Shown here in pieces: positions 46,908 to 60,808 of a stretch of 64,000 bases of DNA. Numbering within the stretch: position 1 is the stretch's first letter; each line of letters opens with the position of its first letter. Where the stretch lies: positions 27,263,448 to 27,327,447 of the forward strand of contig CM025852.1 in NCBI GenBank assembly GCA_003952965.2, in the 5' to 3' direction. This DNA is from Morella rubra. Lineage: Eukaryota > Streptophyta > Magnoliopsida > Fagales > Myricaceae. The notes beneath the pieces are model-generated. The model saw only the letters and a program-made list of their open reading frames with translations, searched no databases and was not told the origin of the DNA. The translations under genes and the position numbers were made by a program.

Positions 46908-48395
46908 GTAATTGCTGAACACTTGTCTGTAGAAGAGGTAGAAGTCATTAGAGATATGTTTACACTGATGGACACTGACAGAGATGGGAGGGTAACATAC
47001 GAGGAACTGAAGGCTGGGCTTCGGAAGGTTGGTTCACAATTGGCTGAGCCAGAGATAAAAATGCTGATGGAAGTGGTAAATTTCTTTGAATTTATTGAAG
47101 CTCAGATTTATAGTCACTTTCATGGAACATGCAGCAGTATAGCTGTTTTTTAAAAAAAGAGCCAGAAGGGACAAATAGAGGGTCACACATTTAATTGAAA
47201 GCAAACGAAACTGCATACTCTAGGTTATCATTTGGTTAGACTTACGACGGAAGATGCAGCAGGATAGATATTTGATACTCTAGAGTATAATTTGGTTAAA
47301 CTTGTGCTTGTCAAACGGCTATTCCATGTTGCTAACTCCCAGTAGATGGCGATTAAAAAAAAAAAACTCCCAGTAGATGGCAGAAATTTATCCCATGAAG
47401 TCCTGCTGAGGCCATGTGCCCTTTGCCACTAGCCAAAACGGTTGGCACTGCCCCGTGGTTTTAGTGTATTGAGAATGCTTTGAAACTTGATATTGTGTAG
47501 TATTTATATGCAAATAGAATGGCATAAACGCTTGGTGTATAGCATAATATGCATGGTTCAAAAATGTCTCCCAGACAAGTAGGACTTATGAAGAGATTAA
47601 ATTTAGGCTGGGTTGAAACTTTTGAACCTTTACTGGTGAATTCAAGATCACAACAGTGTCTGATAGCATTGGTTAGTATATATAGTTCTGTCCCATGGTT
47701 ATTAAAAAAATGTTTATCATATAGTGATTGAGTTTGCGGTCTCTCATTACTATTTAATGTCAAACTGATAGAATTTTTGACTTGTGAGGCTTTTTTTAGG
47801 CTGATGTCAATGGGAATGGAGTACTGGACTATAGATGCTTTTAGCAGTTTTGATGTTGAGGGGTTTGTGAGTTACCGACAATGAGTTTGATGAATGACAA
47901 TTACTGTGCAAACTATGAGATGAAATGAGTATGCCGCAGTGACTGATCGAGAGCAAAGGTGATAAATGATGAGACAAATGAGCCCGAAAGGATGGTCTCT
48001 GGTCGAGAAACTGGTTCGCAAGCTATTTTGCTGGGGAACAATTTAAAAACACAAAACACGGAGCATCCCTTTCAGAACACATAAGTTAAGATTAGTGATA
48101 AATATTTGGAACTAGTCAAATTAAAGAGGCTGAGATTTTAAAATTGGAAGTGAGAATTCTTATAAACTTTTGTATTAGAACTACTCTCCTGTTTATTATT
48201 TCATATTGTGGGTTTTGGAATACTTTTCAGGATGGACGGATTAGCTATGAGGAATTTGTTGCTATGATTTCTGGAACTGATTGGAGAAAGGCATCTCGAT
48301 ATTCTAGGGAGGGTTTAAGATTGAAGCTGATGAAGGATGGTTCTTTGCATCTTCATGATGGGATTACTGGTCAAGGGCTGTATGAGCTAAAGTAG
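46908..48395 (+). pseudogene. CDPK 3' half, damaged copy (right arm)
   Basis: The first exon (46908-47075) is identical in protein to the left-arm exon ([18 protein letters not shown]...). The second, EF-hand-rich exon should start at about 47801. It begins normally ([11 protein letters not shown]) and then dissolves after 47825 into sequence only loosely alignable, with stops. The last exon (48232-48395) is recognisable but altered by small indels: [10 protein letters not shown] becomes [24 protein letters not shown] becomes [12 protein letters not shown], and the end becomes [10 protein letters not shown]-hand 3 is lost. There is no kinase domain upstream. Confidence 0.85.
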
Positions 48396-48900
48396 GTCTT
48401 GTTTTGTATGTGCCACGGATGTTTCTTTCCATTTACATATACACAAAAACAGGTGTGTTTGTAATTCTTTGGCTATTAATATTGGACATGGACGCTTAAC
48501 CTGGCATTTGGCTGCTTGAATCATGCATTAGGAGCTGCATATTGGCTGAAATCGTCAGCTCCTGACCGGGAGGGCGGAAGGATGTGTTCTTCTAAATGGG
48601 TGTCACAAGTTCTTGTATATTTTTCAGGCTTTATATATTGGTACTTCAGGTTTTTCTCTCTTCCTCCCCAACCCCCCCCATCTAAGTTGTTTTACGAGTT
48701 TTTTTTTTGTTTTTTGTTTTTCTGTTGAAACTAGGAACATCGAAGAAACTCTTAAATGTTGTATTCTTGCATCCATATGAAGCAATCTATTTCTGAGAAT
48801 TGAATTAATTGGTTTGACTCATGCTGCTTGAAATAGTGCAAGCGTAACTACGATACGGCCATTTGGGCGCCATTGTACGGATCGAATTTGGCTGTGCCAT
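48396..48900 (+). other. Downstream flank of right-arm CDPK
   Basis: Counterpart of 44561-45149. It is shortened by small deletions up to about 48720, after which it again matches the left arm closely. No gene is seen. Confidence 0.5.
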
Positions 48901-48935
48901 TGGAATATTGCCCAATGTTTAGTAAGACTTGAAAC

Positions 48936-50396
48936 AAAAAACCTGGAGTAATATCAAAAACTCATCTGAAAAATTGAACTCTATGCTTCTAAGGAATAAT
49001 CTGATCCCGAACTCACTTTGAATCAAAAATTTTGCTTGTAAAAAATTATTTAGATCTCTGAGGAACAATCTTTGATCTTCTCTAGATCTTGTTGATCCCT
49101 TCATGATTGTTTCTTTGACCTTCTCTGAATCTTAAATCTTGGCTGTAGGATTATATGAATTTTTTTTTTCATTATTTATCTTATATTTTGAATTTTGAAC
49201 TTCTATTAATTGTAATCATATTTATCATTATAACATAATTTATTCTCAAGAATATGAAATTCATTTGTAAAATCCCTTTAGTTAACAATTATTTGCTTAT
49301 CATCATTCCACTAAACTATATTCCACATGAGGCAATAGGATCAGAAGTAATATCACTTATTAATTCTTAGCTCATATAATTCTTAATTCACAATCTATAA
49401 CCTGTTGGACTTTTAAATTGTTTCAAAAATAATTTCACAAATAATTATATCTTATATATATTAGTTTTGAAAAATATTATCACAAAATTAATTGTGAAAA
49501 TATAAACTAATAAACTAATTGTTTTGAATACCTTCTCAACATTAGGGATCACTTCCAAAAGATATCTATATGTGATTTCATTTAGTGCATATCGGGCTGA
49601 GCATTTTCACCGCTAGTTCAAAATTGGCGGTTTCTGGTGGTGATTTTTGATAAACCAGCTGTTCTTGGTTTAACCGACACCGGCATTGGCACCTCGTAGG
49701 AAATTGCCACTACTTTTTTTTTTTCCAATAAAGAAAATGGCTTTTGCTTAACCCCACTCCACTGCCTTTTTTTTTAATATAATAGAAGAAAACGTCGCCA
49801 TTTGTAAAAGCCCTAACCCTCTAACCCCGGCTCCAGCCTCCACGGATCTTTGTCTCTTTTGTTTTCAAATAAAAACAAAAAGTTAGAAATGACTCTGCTC
49901 AGTCCTATCTCTAGCTCTCCTCTCTCTAGTGCCTCTCCTCTCTCCTTTGTCTCTATTGTTGCCTGTTTATCTCAAACCGTTTAACCGACACCGACAAGGC
50001 TGATTATTTAGCCCTAAGTGCATGTACTCTTACAGTACAATCACTCATCTGTTTAAGGTCACCACCTCAATAACGAAGTTCATCATCGTATTTAATAACG
50101 AGTGTATACTTATTTATACATAAAAATGTACCTCGATCTAGAACAGCCGAACAAGAAACTAAAAAATCATACTTGTGTCATTAATCATTGGCATGACTTT
50201 TCTACAATGTCACTCAATATATCTGTATAAATATTATGTCACAACATAATATCCAATAAATGAAAATAAATATGTGACATTTAAATAAATAATTATTTTT
50301 ACAATTAGTTTTGAGGCATATTTTTTTACATAATACACCATGAAAGTATCTATGACATTCAATAACAACTAATCCTCACTAGCCAAAATAATAAAT
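48936..50396 (-). mobile_element. Older copia relic (right arm)
   Basis: Mirror of 43080-44560, with the same hAT insertion inside and only scattered differences. Confidence 0.6.
49592..50016. mobile_element. Second small hAT-like element (right arm)
   Basis: Mirror of the left-arm insert at 43460-43883. It is flanked by AGTGCATA (49584-49591) and AGTGCATG (50017-50024), so the same one-mismatch target duplication is kept. Confidence 0.7.
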
Positions 50397-50533
50397 TGAA
50401 AACAAACGCAAATAAATGAAACAAAGAATTGACCAGGAAACCTCAAGGCCTTAATCTTGATGAACACGAGGCATTGGGTATCGGTAAAGAGGACAAGTGT
50501 GACTCTTTTGTAGCCAAGTGACTATGCAGTCTC

Positions 50534-51082
50534 TGATAGTTTATGCGGAATTAAACTAAATAAATAACATGTTTTCAACAAAACATCAATCAAGATTATA
50601 ATTGCAATTGCGGATTCGATTACTTACCTTGATACAGTAATTCGGAATCCACAAATTTCAACCGCTTTCACGATCCAATCCAAAGCTCCAGCGATTCAGA
50701 ATAATAATAGCAACACAAATGTCTTGCCTCCTCTCTCTCCTTTTAGGGATTTCTCTAATAGGTTCTGATGGCCAACCACTTGAATATAACAGTTATATTT
50801 ATAGGCCTTGGGAAAACCTAGAGAGAGCATAAGACATAGGATCCTTAGGGATCTCAAATTCCAGCCGTAGGATTAAACTGAAGAACTCTTCTTCTAATAA
50901 AATTAAGGCTTATACTAATTACAATTAAGTCCATCAATATATTGTAATTGACCCCTGAAATTTGAGATTATTACAAGATATGCCCCTTTTACATACAATT
51001 AATTCTTCCACCAAACTATATTCCATATGAGATATTAGGACTGGATTAATCATTTGGTTATCGAGGGCACATAATTCTAACA
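50534..51082 (-). repeat. 3' LTR of right-arm copia (549 bp)
   Basis: Mirror of 42390-42940. The polypurine tract lies just above 51083. Confidence 0.95.
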
Positions 51083-51879
51083 ATCTCCCACTTGCCCTCA
51101 GAACCAAATATCACCGTCATGTCCCTATCTCATGTAAACTTTGATTTCTTAGTTCACAACTCAGTTGGACCACAAAACAATTTTGAAATATATATAATAT
51201 ACTTTTATGTATTCAAAATAGTTTTGTAAAACACACCGACCGGATTTCTTTTGGTCTAACACTTATATGAACATTAACTGAATATACTGTCTCTTCAAGA
51301 GACTGGTGGATTCCTTGTTGAGCATTCATACAACTCATTCATCACGCACATAACCCAACATGTCCGTATATAGTCCTGAATGGACATCACTGGTTGACAA
51401 CGTCAAAGTATGTGTACATAATACATGAATAAATACAAACCTCTCAGGTCTAAGGACAATACCGAATTGTGATAGAACAACCTTTAACCTGACAGTGATC
51501 ATTTTCCAAAAGGCGTTCTTTATCGGATCCTGTTCAGTGTATGTACTTATACATGACACCCACTTGTCTGCTTAAGGTCATACCTCAATGATGGAATCAA
51601 TCATTCTCCGCACAACAAGTGTAGACTTTATGACACAAAAGTCTAGAACAATTTCAGGCTTACAAGGAACTGAAAAATCATTATTCCCTGCCTTTGATTC
51701 ATTAATCTCTAGCATGATTTTTCTACAATGTTACCTGAACAAATTTACATACATAACATCTCATGTTACGTATAAACCCATAACAACAATAATATATGTG
51801 AAAAATAAATAAAATTTTATTATCAAATAATAATAAAGGAAAAAAAAATGTCAAACTCAATCATACATATATCTCAAAC

Positions 51880-53656
51880 CTATATCCTTAATATGTTTTT
51901 CAAACACTTTCTGAGATAAAAGGCTTTGTAAATGGATCAGCTAAATTATCAGCTGATGCAACCTTCACCATTGTGACATCACCTCTGGATATGATATCAC
52001 GTATTAGGTGAAAACGACGTTCTATGTGCTTCGTCCTTTGATGAGACCTTGGTTCCACTGCCTGTGCAATTGCACCATTGTTATCGCAGTATAAGAAATA
52101 GACGTCTCAATCGAAGGGACAACTTCAAGTTCTTGAATGAATTGCGAATCCACACAGCTTCCTTTGTAGCTTCACTTGCAACAACATATTTTGCCTCAGT
52201 TGTAGAATCAGCAGTAATACTTTGCTTGAAACTTCTCCAACTGAATGCTCCTTTGCCAAGAAGGAACACAAACCCGGATGTTGATCTTCTATCATCAATG
52301 TCTTATTGAAAATCCGAATCTGTATATCCCTAGATAGTCAGATCCTCACTACTATACACTAAGAAATAGTGTTTTGTATTTCTCAAATACCTGAGGATAT
52401 GTTTCACTGCTGACCAATGTTCTGGACCTGGATTGGATTGGATTGGTATCTACTCACAACGCTAACTGTGTGACTGATATCAGGTCTAGTACAAAGCATA
52501 GCATACATGAGACTCCCTACAGCCGAAGCATAATGGCAGTTACTCATCTTCTCTCTTTCTTCAGGTGTTTTTGGACACATCTGCTTAGAGAGATGAATTC
52601 CATGTCTAAAGGGAAGAAACCCTTTCTTAGAATTTTTCATGCTAAATCTAGCCAATATCTTGTCAATATAATTGACCTGTGAGAGACCAATAATCTCTTC
52701 TTTCGGTCTCTAAACACTTTGATCCCGAGTATGTAGGATGCTTCCCCAAGGTCTTTCATTGAAAATTGGTTAGACAACCACATTTTCACAGATGACAAAG
52801 CCCCTACATCATTCCCAATGAGTAGTATGTCATCTACATAAAGAACCAAAAAGGTGATAGCACTCCCACTAACCTTCTTGTAGACACAAGGTTCATCCAT
52901 GTTTTGTGAGAAACCAAACATTTTGATTGACTCATTAAAACGGATGTTCCAACAACGTGATGCTTGTTTTAGGCCATAAATGGATTTCTCCAATTTGCAC
53001 ACTTTTGATTCATTTTCCCGAGATATGAAACCTTCTGGCTGGTCCATATAAATTTCTTCATGGATGTACCCATTCAAGAATGTGGTTTTCACATCCATCT
53101 GTCATATCTCATAATCATAGTATGCTGCAATTGTCAATAGAATCCTTATGGACTTTAGCATAGCTATTGGTGAAAAGGTTTCCTCATAATCAATACCAGC
53201 CTTTTGAGTATACCCTTTCGCTACCAGCCTAGCTTTAAAGGTCTCTACTTTTCCTGTTGATCCAAGTTTCCTTTTGTAGATTCATTTGCAACCTATAGGC
53301 TTAATGCCTTCTGGTTTGTCTACCAAGGTCCATATCTTGTTGGAATACATGGAGTCCATCTTTGATTCCATGGCCACATGTCAATGCTTAGCATCTTTGT
53401 CTTTCACAGCCTCTGTATAATCACAAGGATCAATCTCCAGTCCCTCAGATTCCATTTGATAAATCTCATTTAACAAATTGAATTTTACTGGAGATCTTAT
53501 AATCTTTTTACTATGACGAGGCTCCTATGTCTCAACAGGTTCAGTTTGATCAGTGAGAATAATCACTTGATCATCATTGTTTTCATTCTGCTCAGTCACT
53601 GTACTATCTCTTTGCTCATCAAGAGCAACTTTACTCTCAGTTTCATTCAAACAATA
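51880..53656 (-). pseudogene. Copia reverse transcriptase and RNase H (right arm)
   Basis: Mirror of 39818-41622. The RT frame 53098-52637 includes LYVDDILLIGND but is cut by a one-base deletion after RKKRLL, which is intact in the left arm. The rest of RT continues at 52655-52404, and RNase H pieces at 52269-52081. The arms therefore have private lesions. Confidence 0.9.
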
Positions 53657-53664
53657 ATCCTCTT

Positions 53665-55021
53665 TAGGGCTGTCCAACCCTGGTGTAGGTGCCAGTTTTG
53701 GCCAAAACTACACCGGATAGGCAAGTTTTTAAATAATTGTCATATACACCTACACCGTTAAGAGCAAAAACTGGCCCTTAACGGTGACGGTTTTAGCAGT
53801 GGCGGTTTCCGACTATCCTATATTTATATTGGGCCACTTTTTTAGCATTTCACCCAAATTAAGAAATTAAACAGTTTCTACCCAAAGAGTAATTATATTA
53901 AAAAAGAGAAAGAAACAATGAACAAACTCACAACCCCGTCAAACCAGCACATCATTTTCAGAGGAATTGAACTGATAGCAACATATAACCATTAAGCAAA
54001 ACACACTAAAAATACAATATGCAGTACCAAAATCCAAAAATCAGATTTTTCCTCAACAGCAAGATCACAGCAACATAGAAGGCAAAAATGCTACAAGTTA
54101 TCGCAACCCCACAAACCCAACTAGCAATATAGAGAGAGCAAAAATGCTACAAGTTATCACAGCTACAAGTTATACAAGCACAGCTAATGGGGATGCTAAG
54201 AGTTGTAGACTGAATTAGATTGCGAAGTGTGCATTGTGCAGAGTTTCTACATTAGATGACAAGGCCGAAGTTAATTTATTAGGTGAATTTGGGTTCTGTA
54301 GGTTATATATAAATTCTAAAAATTGCTGATCAATTGATACCTAGAACAACCATTAATAATATTCTCACAGCAAGATTTATCAATAATTACAAAGTGCGAA
54401 ATGTTAGCACTACTTGCAGAGAGCGAAAATAAAATAAGAAGACTACTTTACTTTCTTTTCTCAACAACCCAACGGAAATTTACCGAGATATATATAATTG
54501 CGGCTTACTGGATTCAAAGTGTGACAAAACCAAACCCATTCGATATCAAGAGGAGGAAGAACCATAGGAGGCGTTGATGCCGCCACCGTCAGATCAGAAA
54601 CCAACGGCATCCACAGCTCATCGTACCTGACAAAACAAACCAACAACTTTCAACAAAACAAGGGGGGACCAGGGGAGGGGGGATTTTGACAAAACAAGAG
54701 GGGGAGGGGAGGAGATCTGTCGAAACACAAGGAAATGGGGAGGGGGGGTGGATTTTGAAAAAACAAGGGGGAGGGGAGGAGATCTGTCGAAACACAAGGA
54801 AATGGGAGGGGGGATTTTGACAAAACAAGGGGGAAGGGATTTTGAGAAAACAAAACATTTTGTTAAAAAACAAAAATCCCAGTTTCCCGGTACCCGAGAA
54901 CCGGGAATACCGCCGGATTTTTCTCAAAATGATAAACCGGCACCGGCACCAGTGAAGCTGAGTACCGGCAACCCGGTGCCGTGCCACCACCAGATTTTTC
55001 CGGTGGCACTGAACAGCACTA
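53665..55021 (-). mobile_element. hAT element with captured GRDP exon (right arm)
   Basis: A 1357-bp mirror copy flanked by ATCCTCTT (53657-53664 and 55022-55029). The captured exon is at 54626-54509 on the minus strand with both splice borders. About 12 bases near 53705 present in the left arm are missing, and small changes occur near 54990. Confidence 0.9.
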
Positions 55022-55304
55022 ATCCTCTTCAAGAAAAGTAGCATTCCTGCTAACAAACACTTTGTTTTCATTGGGATTATAGAATTAGAAACCAATAGTC
55101 ATTTTAGGATAGCCTACAAATAGGCACCTATCAGTCCTTGATCCCAGCTTATCACATTAAACCTTTTAACATGAGCTGGACAACGCCATATCTTAATATG
55201 ATTTAGGCTTGGCTTCTTGCCAGTCCATAACTCATATAGGGTATTAGGAACTGATTTTGTAGGATCCTGTTTAACAAGTAAACAGCGATCTCCAAAGCAT
55301 GTCC

Positions 55305-56120
55305 TCAAAATGATATGGGCAATTCAGATATGCTCATCATGGAATGAACCATATCCAATAGGGTTCTATTCCTTCTCTCTGCAACACCATTGTGCTGTGG
55401 TGTGCCTGGTGGTGTGAGTTGAGATATGATTTCATGATCTTTAAAATAGACTTTAAAATCATCCAAGATGTATTCTCCTCCCCTATCGGTGCGAATCATT
55501 TTAATGGATTTTCCAATTTGTTTCTCAACTTTATTGTGGAATTTCTTAAACTTTTCAAAGGATTCCAATTTATGCTTCACCAGGTATAGATAACCATACC
55601 TGGAATAATCATCAATGAAAGTAATGAAATAAGAGAAACCTCCTCTTGCCATGTGGTTTAAGGGACCACAAATATCAGTATGTATTAATCCTAACACTTC
55701 TGTAGCTTTAATTCCTTTTCCTGTAAAAGGACTTTTGGTCATCTTTCCTTGTAAGCAGGGCTCACAGATTGGATAGGGCTCAATTTTCAGAAATTGCAAT
55801 TGCCCATCCTTTACTAATCTATTGATCCTATCAATATTGGCATGACCAAGTCTTAGATGCCACAAGTAAGTTGGATTAACATCCCTTTTCCTCTTAAGGG
55901 ATAACACATTGAAATCATCATTCTCAATATTATTCAAAGAATTATCAACATTCAAAAGATAAAGACTATCATATATAATTTCAAAAGCAACAAATTTATT
56001 TTGAAACTTAATAACAAGTTTGGAATTGAAAAGAAACAAATATCCAGATAAACCAAGTTTTGAAACAGAAATCAAATTTCTACGAACTTCTGGAACATAA
56101 AAATAGTCTTCTAGAATCAA
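55305..56120 (-). pseudogene. Copia integrase region (right arm)
   Basis: Mirror of 37350-38198, with differences S to N (FSVLS/FNVLS) and V to I (HTDV/HTDI). It ends at LPISF with a stop slightly earlier than in the left copy. Confidence 0.9.
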
Positions 56121-56489
56121 AATTCTATTATTAGATAATTCTAAACTAAAAAATCTGATTGCAATTGCTGCAACAGTTGCACCCGTCCTCGTCTTAAGAA
56201 TCAGCTCCTCTTCATAGAGCCTTTTGGTCTCCTAGAACCCATGTAACATATTGCAAATTTGAGATGTAGAACCATAATCCATACACTATGAATTAAACGG
56301 ACCATCCATTAAATTCAATTCAATTACAAGCATATCAGATATACCTTCAGAAGGTTTGCCCTGTTTGAGAGACTAAGTAAACTCGGCAGTTTCTCTTCCA
56401 GTACCTGCAATGGAAACAATTTCCTTTGCCTTTGTTTTTGTCACCTCCTTTGTTTCCTTGTTCAACTTGAACATTCTTAGCTACTTGAT

Positions 56490-57092
56490 ACCCCTTATTA
56501 TTTTTTTTTGAAGTTCTTAAACTTGGGTTTCAGTTTCATAGAAGCATTAGATTTCTCTGTGACCATCACAGTAGGTTTGTCCTTCTTGATAAGATCTTGA
56601 GCTGACTACAACATATTGAGCAGCTCTGACAATGTCACACTCATCTTGTTTATATTGTAATTAAGGACAAACTGATTAAAAGAATCATGCATAAATGAAA
56701 GAATGGCATCAACTTTTGTGTCATGATCCATCTCAGCTCCCAAATTGTCCAATTCATTGATGAAAGAAATCATCTTCAAGACATGTTCCCGAACTGGGCT
56801 CCCTTCCACCATTTTGGTGGACATCAGATTCTTCATAGCAGTCTGCCTAGCAAATCTGCTCTGCAAACATTTCTTGGAGATGCAACATAGCGCCTGCAGC
56901 TATAGTTATGCCCTCACAATCTTTCTGCAAAACATTTGAGATTGAGGCCATAATATAGCACTTTGCCATAATATCATCATCATGCCACTTGATAAAGACT
57001 GTCTTTTCTTCCTCAGTAGCATTGTTCAAGGCAAGCTCAAGTGTCTCAGAAGTGAGAACATAACTGATCTTATCGACTGAGAGAACAATCAT
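56490..57092 (-). pseudogene. Copia gag (right arm)
   Basis: Two frames (57092-56847 and 56866-56606) mirror the left gag, with the same frameshift near 56860 and small changes such as NYNI for NYNM. It stops earlier, after LLNML. Confidence 0.85.
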
Positions 57093-57104
57093 AAGATTTC
57101 TCTT

Positions 57105-59500
57105 CCAATCAACATAATTCGGTCATGTCAACCGATTGTCATCCAAAATCCTAGCCAAAGGATTAAAAATCAATTTGAATCTGCAAAACAATTTCACATA
57201 TATATTTCCATAGATTCAGGTTTTTGAAATACTAATGGTACCACCCATTCAAATAATAAATAGATATATAAATATATCGCAACAATGAGAAATATAACAT
57301 TTTTATTTATGACATCCTAAATGGGTATCGAGAACCTCTACCTTACATGCAACAACAATTCCATTTTGGTAATCATTGTACATATCTTGCAAAGGCGAAT
57401 AGCTACTATTCATCAAAATTTACATCATATGCAAAATATTTTAAAATATTTGTGATTCTCGATTTTCTTTTGGCCTACCTAAATAAACACATCTTATACT
57501 ATTTTAGTACTTGCGTTTAGTTGGTTTGTGCATTCCATTATCTAAGTGTGTTCTAAATTCTTATGAGTTTATGTCACTATTTTAGTAGACACTCTCACTG
57601 AGATGTAGACACTTATCTTCCTAAGAGATAAACAAGAAAATTTTACAAAATTAAAATCGGTCTTATCCATTTTGGCTTCAACCAATTTTAATCAAGTAAA
57701 ACTCATATTTATTGATAATAGAGACCATAGGAAAAATTACAATAATTAATCCTATTCAACACCCAAAATTGGAAGAAAAAAAAAAAAATTTTCCGAGTCG
57801 GTCAACCGTTGACAAGTCAAACCGGTCCGGCTTGGCATGCGGGCTGGTTTCACAACTCAGCCCGACCCAAGCGTTGGGCTGGGCTTCGAGCCTAGCCAGC
57901 CTATGGGTTGGGCTGGGTTTAGAACCCAGCACAATACATAAATTTTTTTTTGTCCCAGCCCAATGTTTTGGGCTGGGCTGTTGAGCCTTGGGCCGAGTAG
58001 GGTAACTGTTGCCTTATCTGAGGCCCAAGCATTTGACCTAGGGCATCTTAATGCCCTAGGCGCCGCTGGCCCACGGCCAATCTATTAGGGACCCCGGTCT
58101 AAGCCGCCTTAACAACGCCAACTCCCGCCAATTAATTCAAAGACGATCACCCCAATCGATCTTCCTAAACTGTTCTTGGCAACACACGAGCTGAAATATA
58201 GGATCTAAGCACACAAATGAAGAACACTCGAGATATTATTATGAAGAACAAAGAACGTGGTTAAGGGTTAGTTAGCCCAAGAACCACAAGAACACAAGAA
58301 CAATCCCGATCAAGGGTTAATTAGCCCAAGAACGGGTACCCAAACTAGGTTATTAGCCTAGAATGAATCCCAAGTAACAAGGTTATTAGCCTTGAAACCG
58401 ACTTAGCATACACATGCCTATGCTTGGCCAAAACTCTCTCAAAAGCACTCAGGCTCTCCAAACTCTACTATTCTCAATATTCTGAATGACTAACTCTAAT
58501 GCACCTAAGGTGTTTATATAGACATCCTTAGGTGCTTACAAACCCTAATGAAATCAAATCACAATCATTATTAAATCAAATCTAAATCAAATCACCGATC
58601 TTTAGGAATCAATCCCTTCAATCAAGTAGATTTGATATTACATGCCTAATACAACATAAACTTAAAGGAAAGGAATCTTCTAGAGTTTAGGAAAGGATCC
58701 CTAAATCTAGAAGATATGATTTATTCAATCTCAATAAGAAAGGAAATTAATCCCTAAGATACCTCGTGGATCTTGCCGTCGTCCACCGCCGTCCACGGCG
58801 CCACCGCCGCTACTTGCACCTCCATGGGTGGTGGTGCTCCTTCGACTCAGTGGCCCTTCCTCCTCCTTTCCCCACTTAGCACTGGTAGGGGTGGTGGTGC
58901 TCCGCCACTGGTGGTGGCCATCTGGTTTAGTGGCACTCCTTTGTCTGTTGGCCCGCTGTGCTTGCTTGGCTTAGCTGGTGGCCAAGGACTTGCTGTGGCA
59001 CCATGTCATGGCAAGTCCGTGGGCAAGGCCATGGGCTGTCATGGCATGTCTGTGGCTAGCTGGCTGGTATGCCAGGCATGGGTGTTGCTGGAGCGCCATG
59101 CCTTGTCAGGGTTGCTGGGGTGCTGAGCTTGCGCGCGCGCGCGCTGATGCCATGGCATGGTTGTGGTGCTCTTGCTGCGCGCGCGGTGGGCGTGTCAAGG
59201 GTGCCCATGGGTGCTAATGCCGCCTCATCTTGGCACCTATCCTCCCACGCGTGACTATCACGGCCATGTCATCACTGAGGACCCTTTCACAATCTCCGGT
59301 GACACTGTTCATAACTCATTATAAAAATTAATTTCATGGAACAAAAATGTGAACAGTAAATCAAAATTTTCATACAATAAAATTATGCAAATACATTATA
59401 GTGCGTGAACAGTAACAGGAAAGGGTTTTGGTTTTTGATTCTCAATCAAAAATTAGCAAGGTCCATATAATCCAATAATTGCAATCATATGAACCTGGCT
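57105..59500 (-). other. Leader of right-arm copia
   Basis: Mirror of the 34.0-36.3 kb leader: primer-binding site just inside 59510, GC-rich CGCG tract at about 58770-59270, LTR-like part at about 58120-58760 and CCCAGCCC words at 57840-58000. No gene is seen. Confidence 0.6.
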
Positions 59501-59510
59501 CTGATACCAC

Positions 59511-60100
59511 TGATAGTTTATGCAAAATTAAACTAAATAAAAAACATGTTTTCAACAAAACATCAATCAGGATTATAATTGCAATTGCGGATTCGATTAC
59601 TTACCTTGACATAGTAATTCGGGAATCCACAAGTTTCAACCCACTTCACGATCCAATCCAAAGCTCCAACGATTCAGAATAGCAACATAATAAAATAGCA
59701 ACACAAATGTCTTGTTTCCTAAGGGATTTATGTCACTCTCTTCTTTTAGAACTCTCTTCTTTTAGGGATTTTTCTAATAGGTTCTGATGACCAACCCCTT
59801 GAATATTACAGTTATATTTATAGGTTTTGGGAAACCTTAGAGAGAGCATAAGACATAGGATCCTTAGGGATCTCAAATTCCAGCCGTAAGATTAAACTGA
59901 AGAACTCTTCTTCTAATAAAATTATGGCTTCTATTAATTACAATCAAGTCTATCAACATATTGTAATTGACCCCTGAAATTTGAGATTATTGCAAATATG
60001 TCTCTTTTACATACAATTAATTCCTTCCACAAACTATATTCTATATGAGATATCATGACTGGATTAATCATTTGGTTATCGAAGACATATAATTCTAACA
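59511..60100 (-). repeat. 5' LTR of right-arm copia (590 bp)
   Basis: Mirror of 33363-33956 with a few substitutions and a changed poly-T/ATTTT tract near 59690. Confidence 0.95.
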
Positions 60101-60808
60101 GTCTCCGTGACAGGCATGCGAGCACCGCATGCGAATCACTTCCAACCCTGCCTCAAACTCTTCCGTACAGACCACACGCTGATCTCCCAGTCGGCCCAAC
60201 CCTTCTGCAAGAGTTACCTTCTCCAATCCCTCTATGGAAGATTTAGTCGTCGCGATGGGCCAGAACCCGTCGACTTCCATAGACTCCATGGTAATCCTAT
60301 CCACCACTGCGGACTGGTCGTCGTCGTCATCCTCTACCACCATCGTGTACTCACCCGCTTCATCAATCTCCAGTAGCTCGTAGAGAGTGTCGAAATCAAT
60401 GTTCACTACTTTCACCGTCATTTGCATTAGGACCACAACAATGGATGACTCTGGGGTCCCGGGAAATCCAGCAGCAGCCTTATGTGAGATAACTAGTGAC
60501 ACCGCATATTGCTCTTCATCGTTGATGCCCAAATCCGAGAGAATCGAGCGGAGACGAACACCGTTATCTTGCAACAGATCCACTCGCTTGGGAACCAAGA
60601 CGGTTCGTGATGTGATGGGAAATTTCGTCAGAGAAGAATACACTGGATCATCGCGTGTGCTGGTATAGTGGAGCATCGCGTGAGACTTAGACACGCGAAA
60701 CTCAATTGGAATCTCATCGGCCGAGTGCAACTGCGAGAGGCCGTTGATGGGTCCGCTTTGGCGCCACACTCTGTGCCTGAACACGTAAAAGTTGATGTTG
60801 GACGACAT

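Larger units (their letters stand above)
50534..60100 (-). mobile_element. Ty1/copia LTR retrotransposon (right-arm copy)
   Basis: A 9567-bp mirror copy flanked by GTCTC (50529-50533 and 60101-60105), the complement of GAGAC in the left arm. The identical insertion site and duplication show the element was present before the arms duplicated. LTRs are at 60100-59511 (5') and 51082-50534 (3'). Confidence 0.95.
50451..60808 (-). pseudogene. Degenerate RING-H2 gene interrupted by copia (right arm)
   Basis: The N-terminal frame runs from 60808 to 60101 and is identical in protein to the left copy. The copia element occupies 50534-60100. The tail CIVTWLQKSHTCPLYR continues to the stop at 50453-50451. 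The same two zinc ligands are missing, so those lesions predate the arm duplication. Confidence 0.8.
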
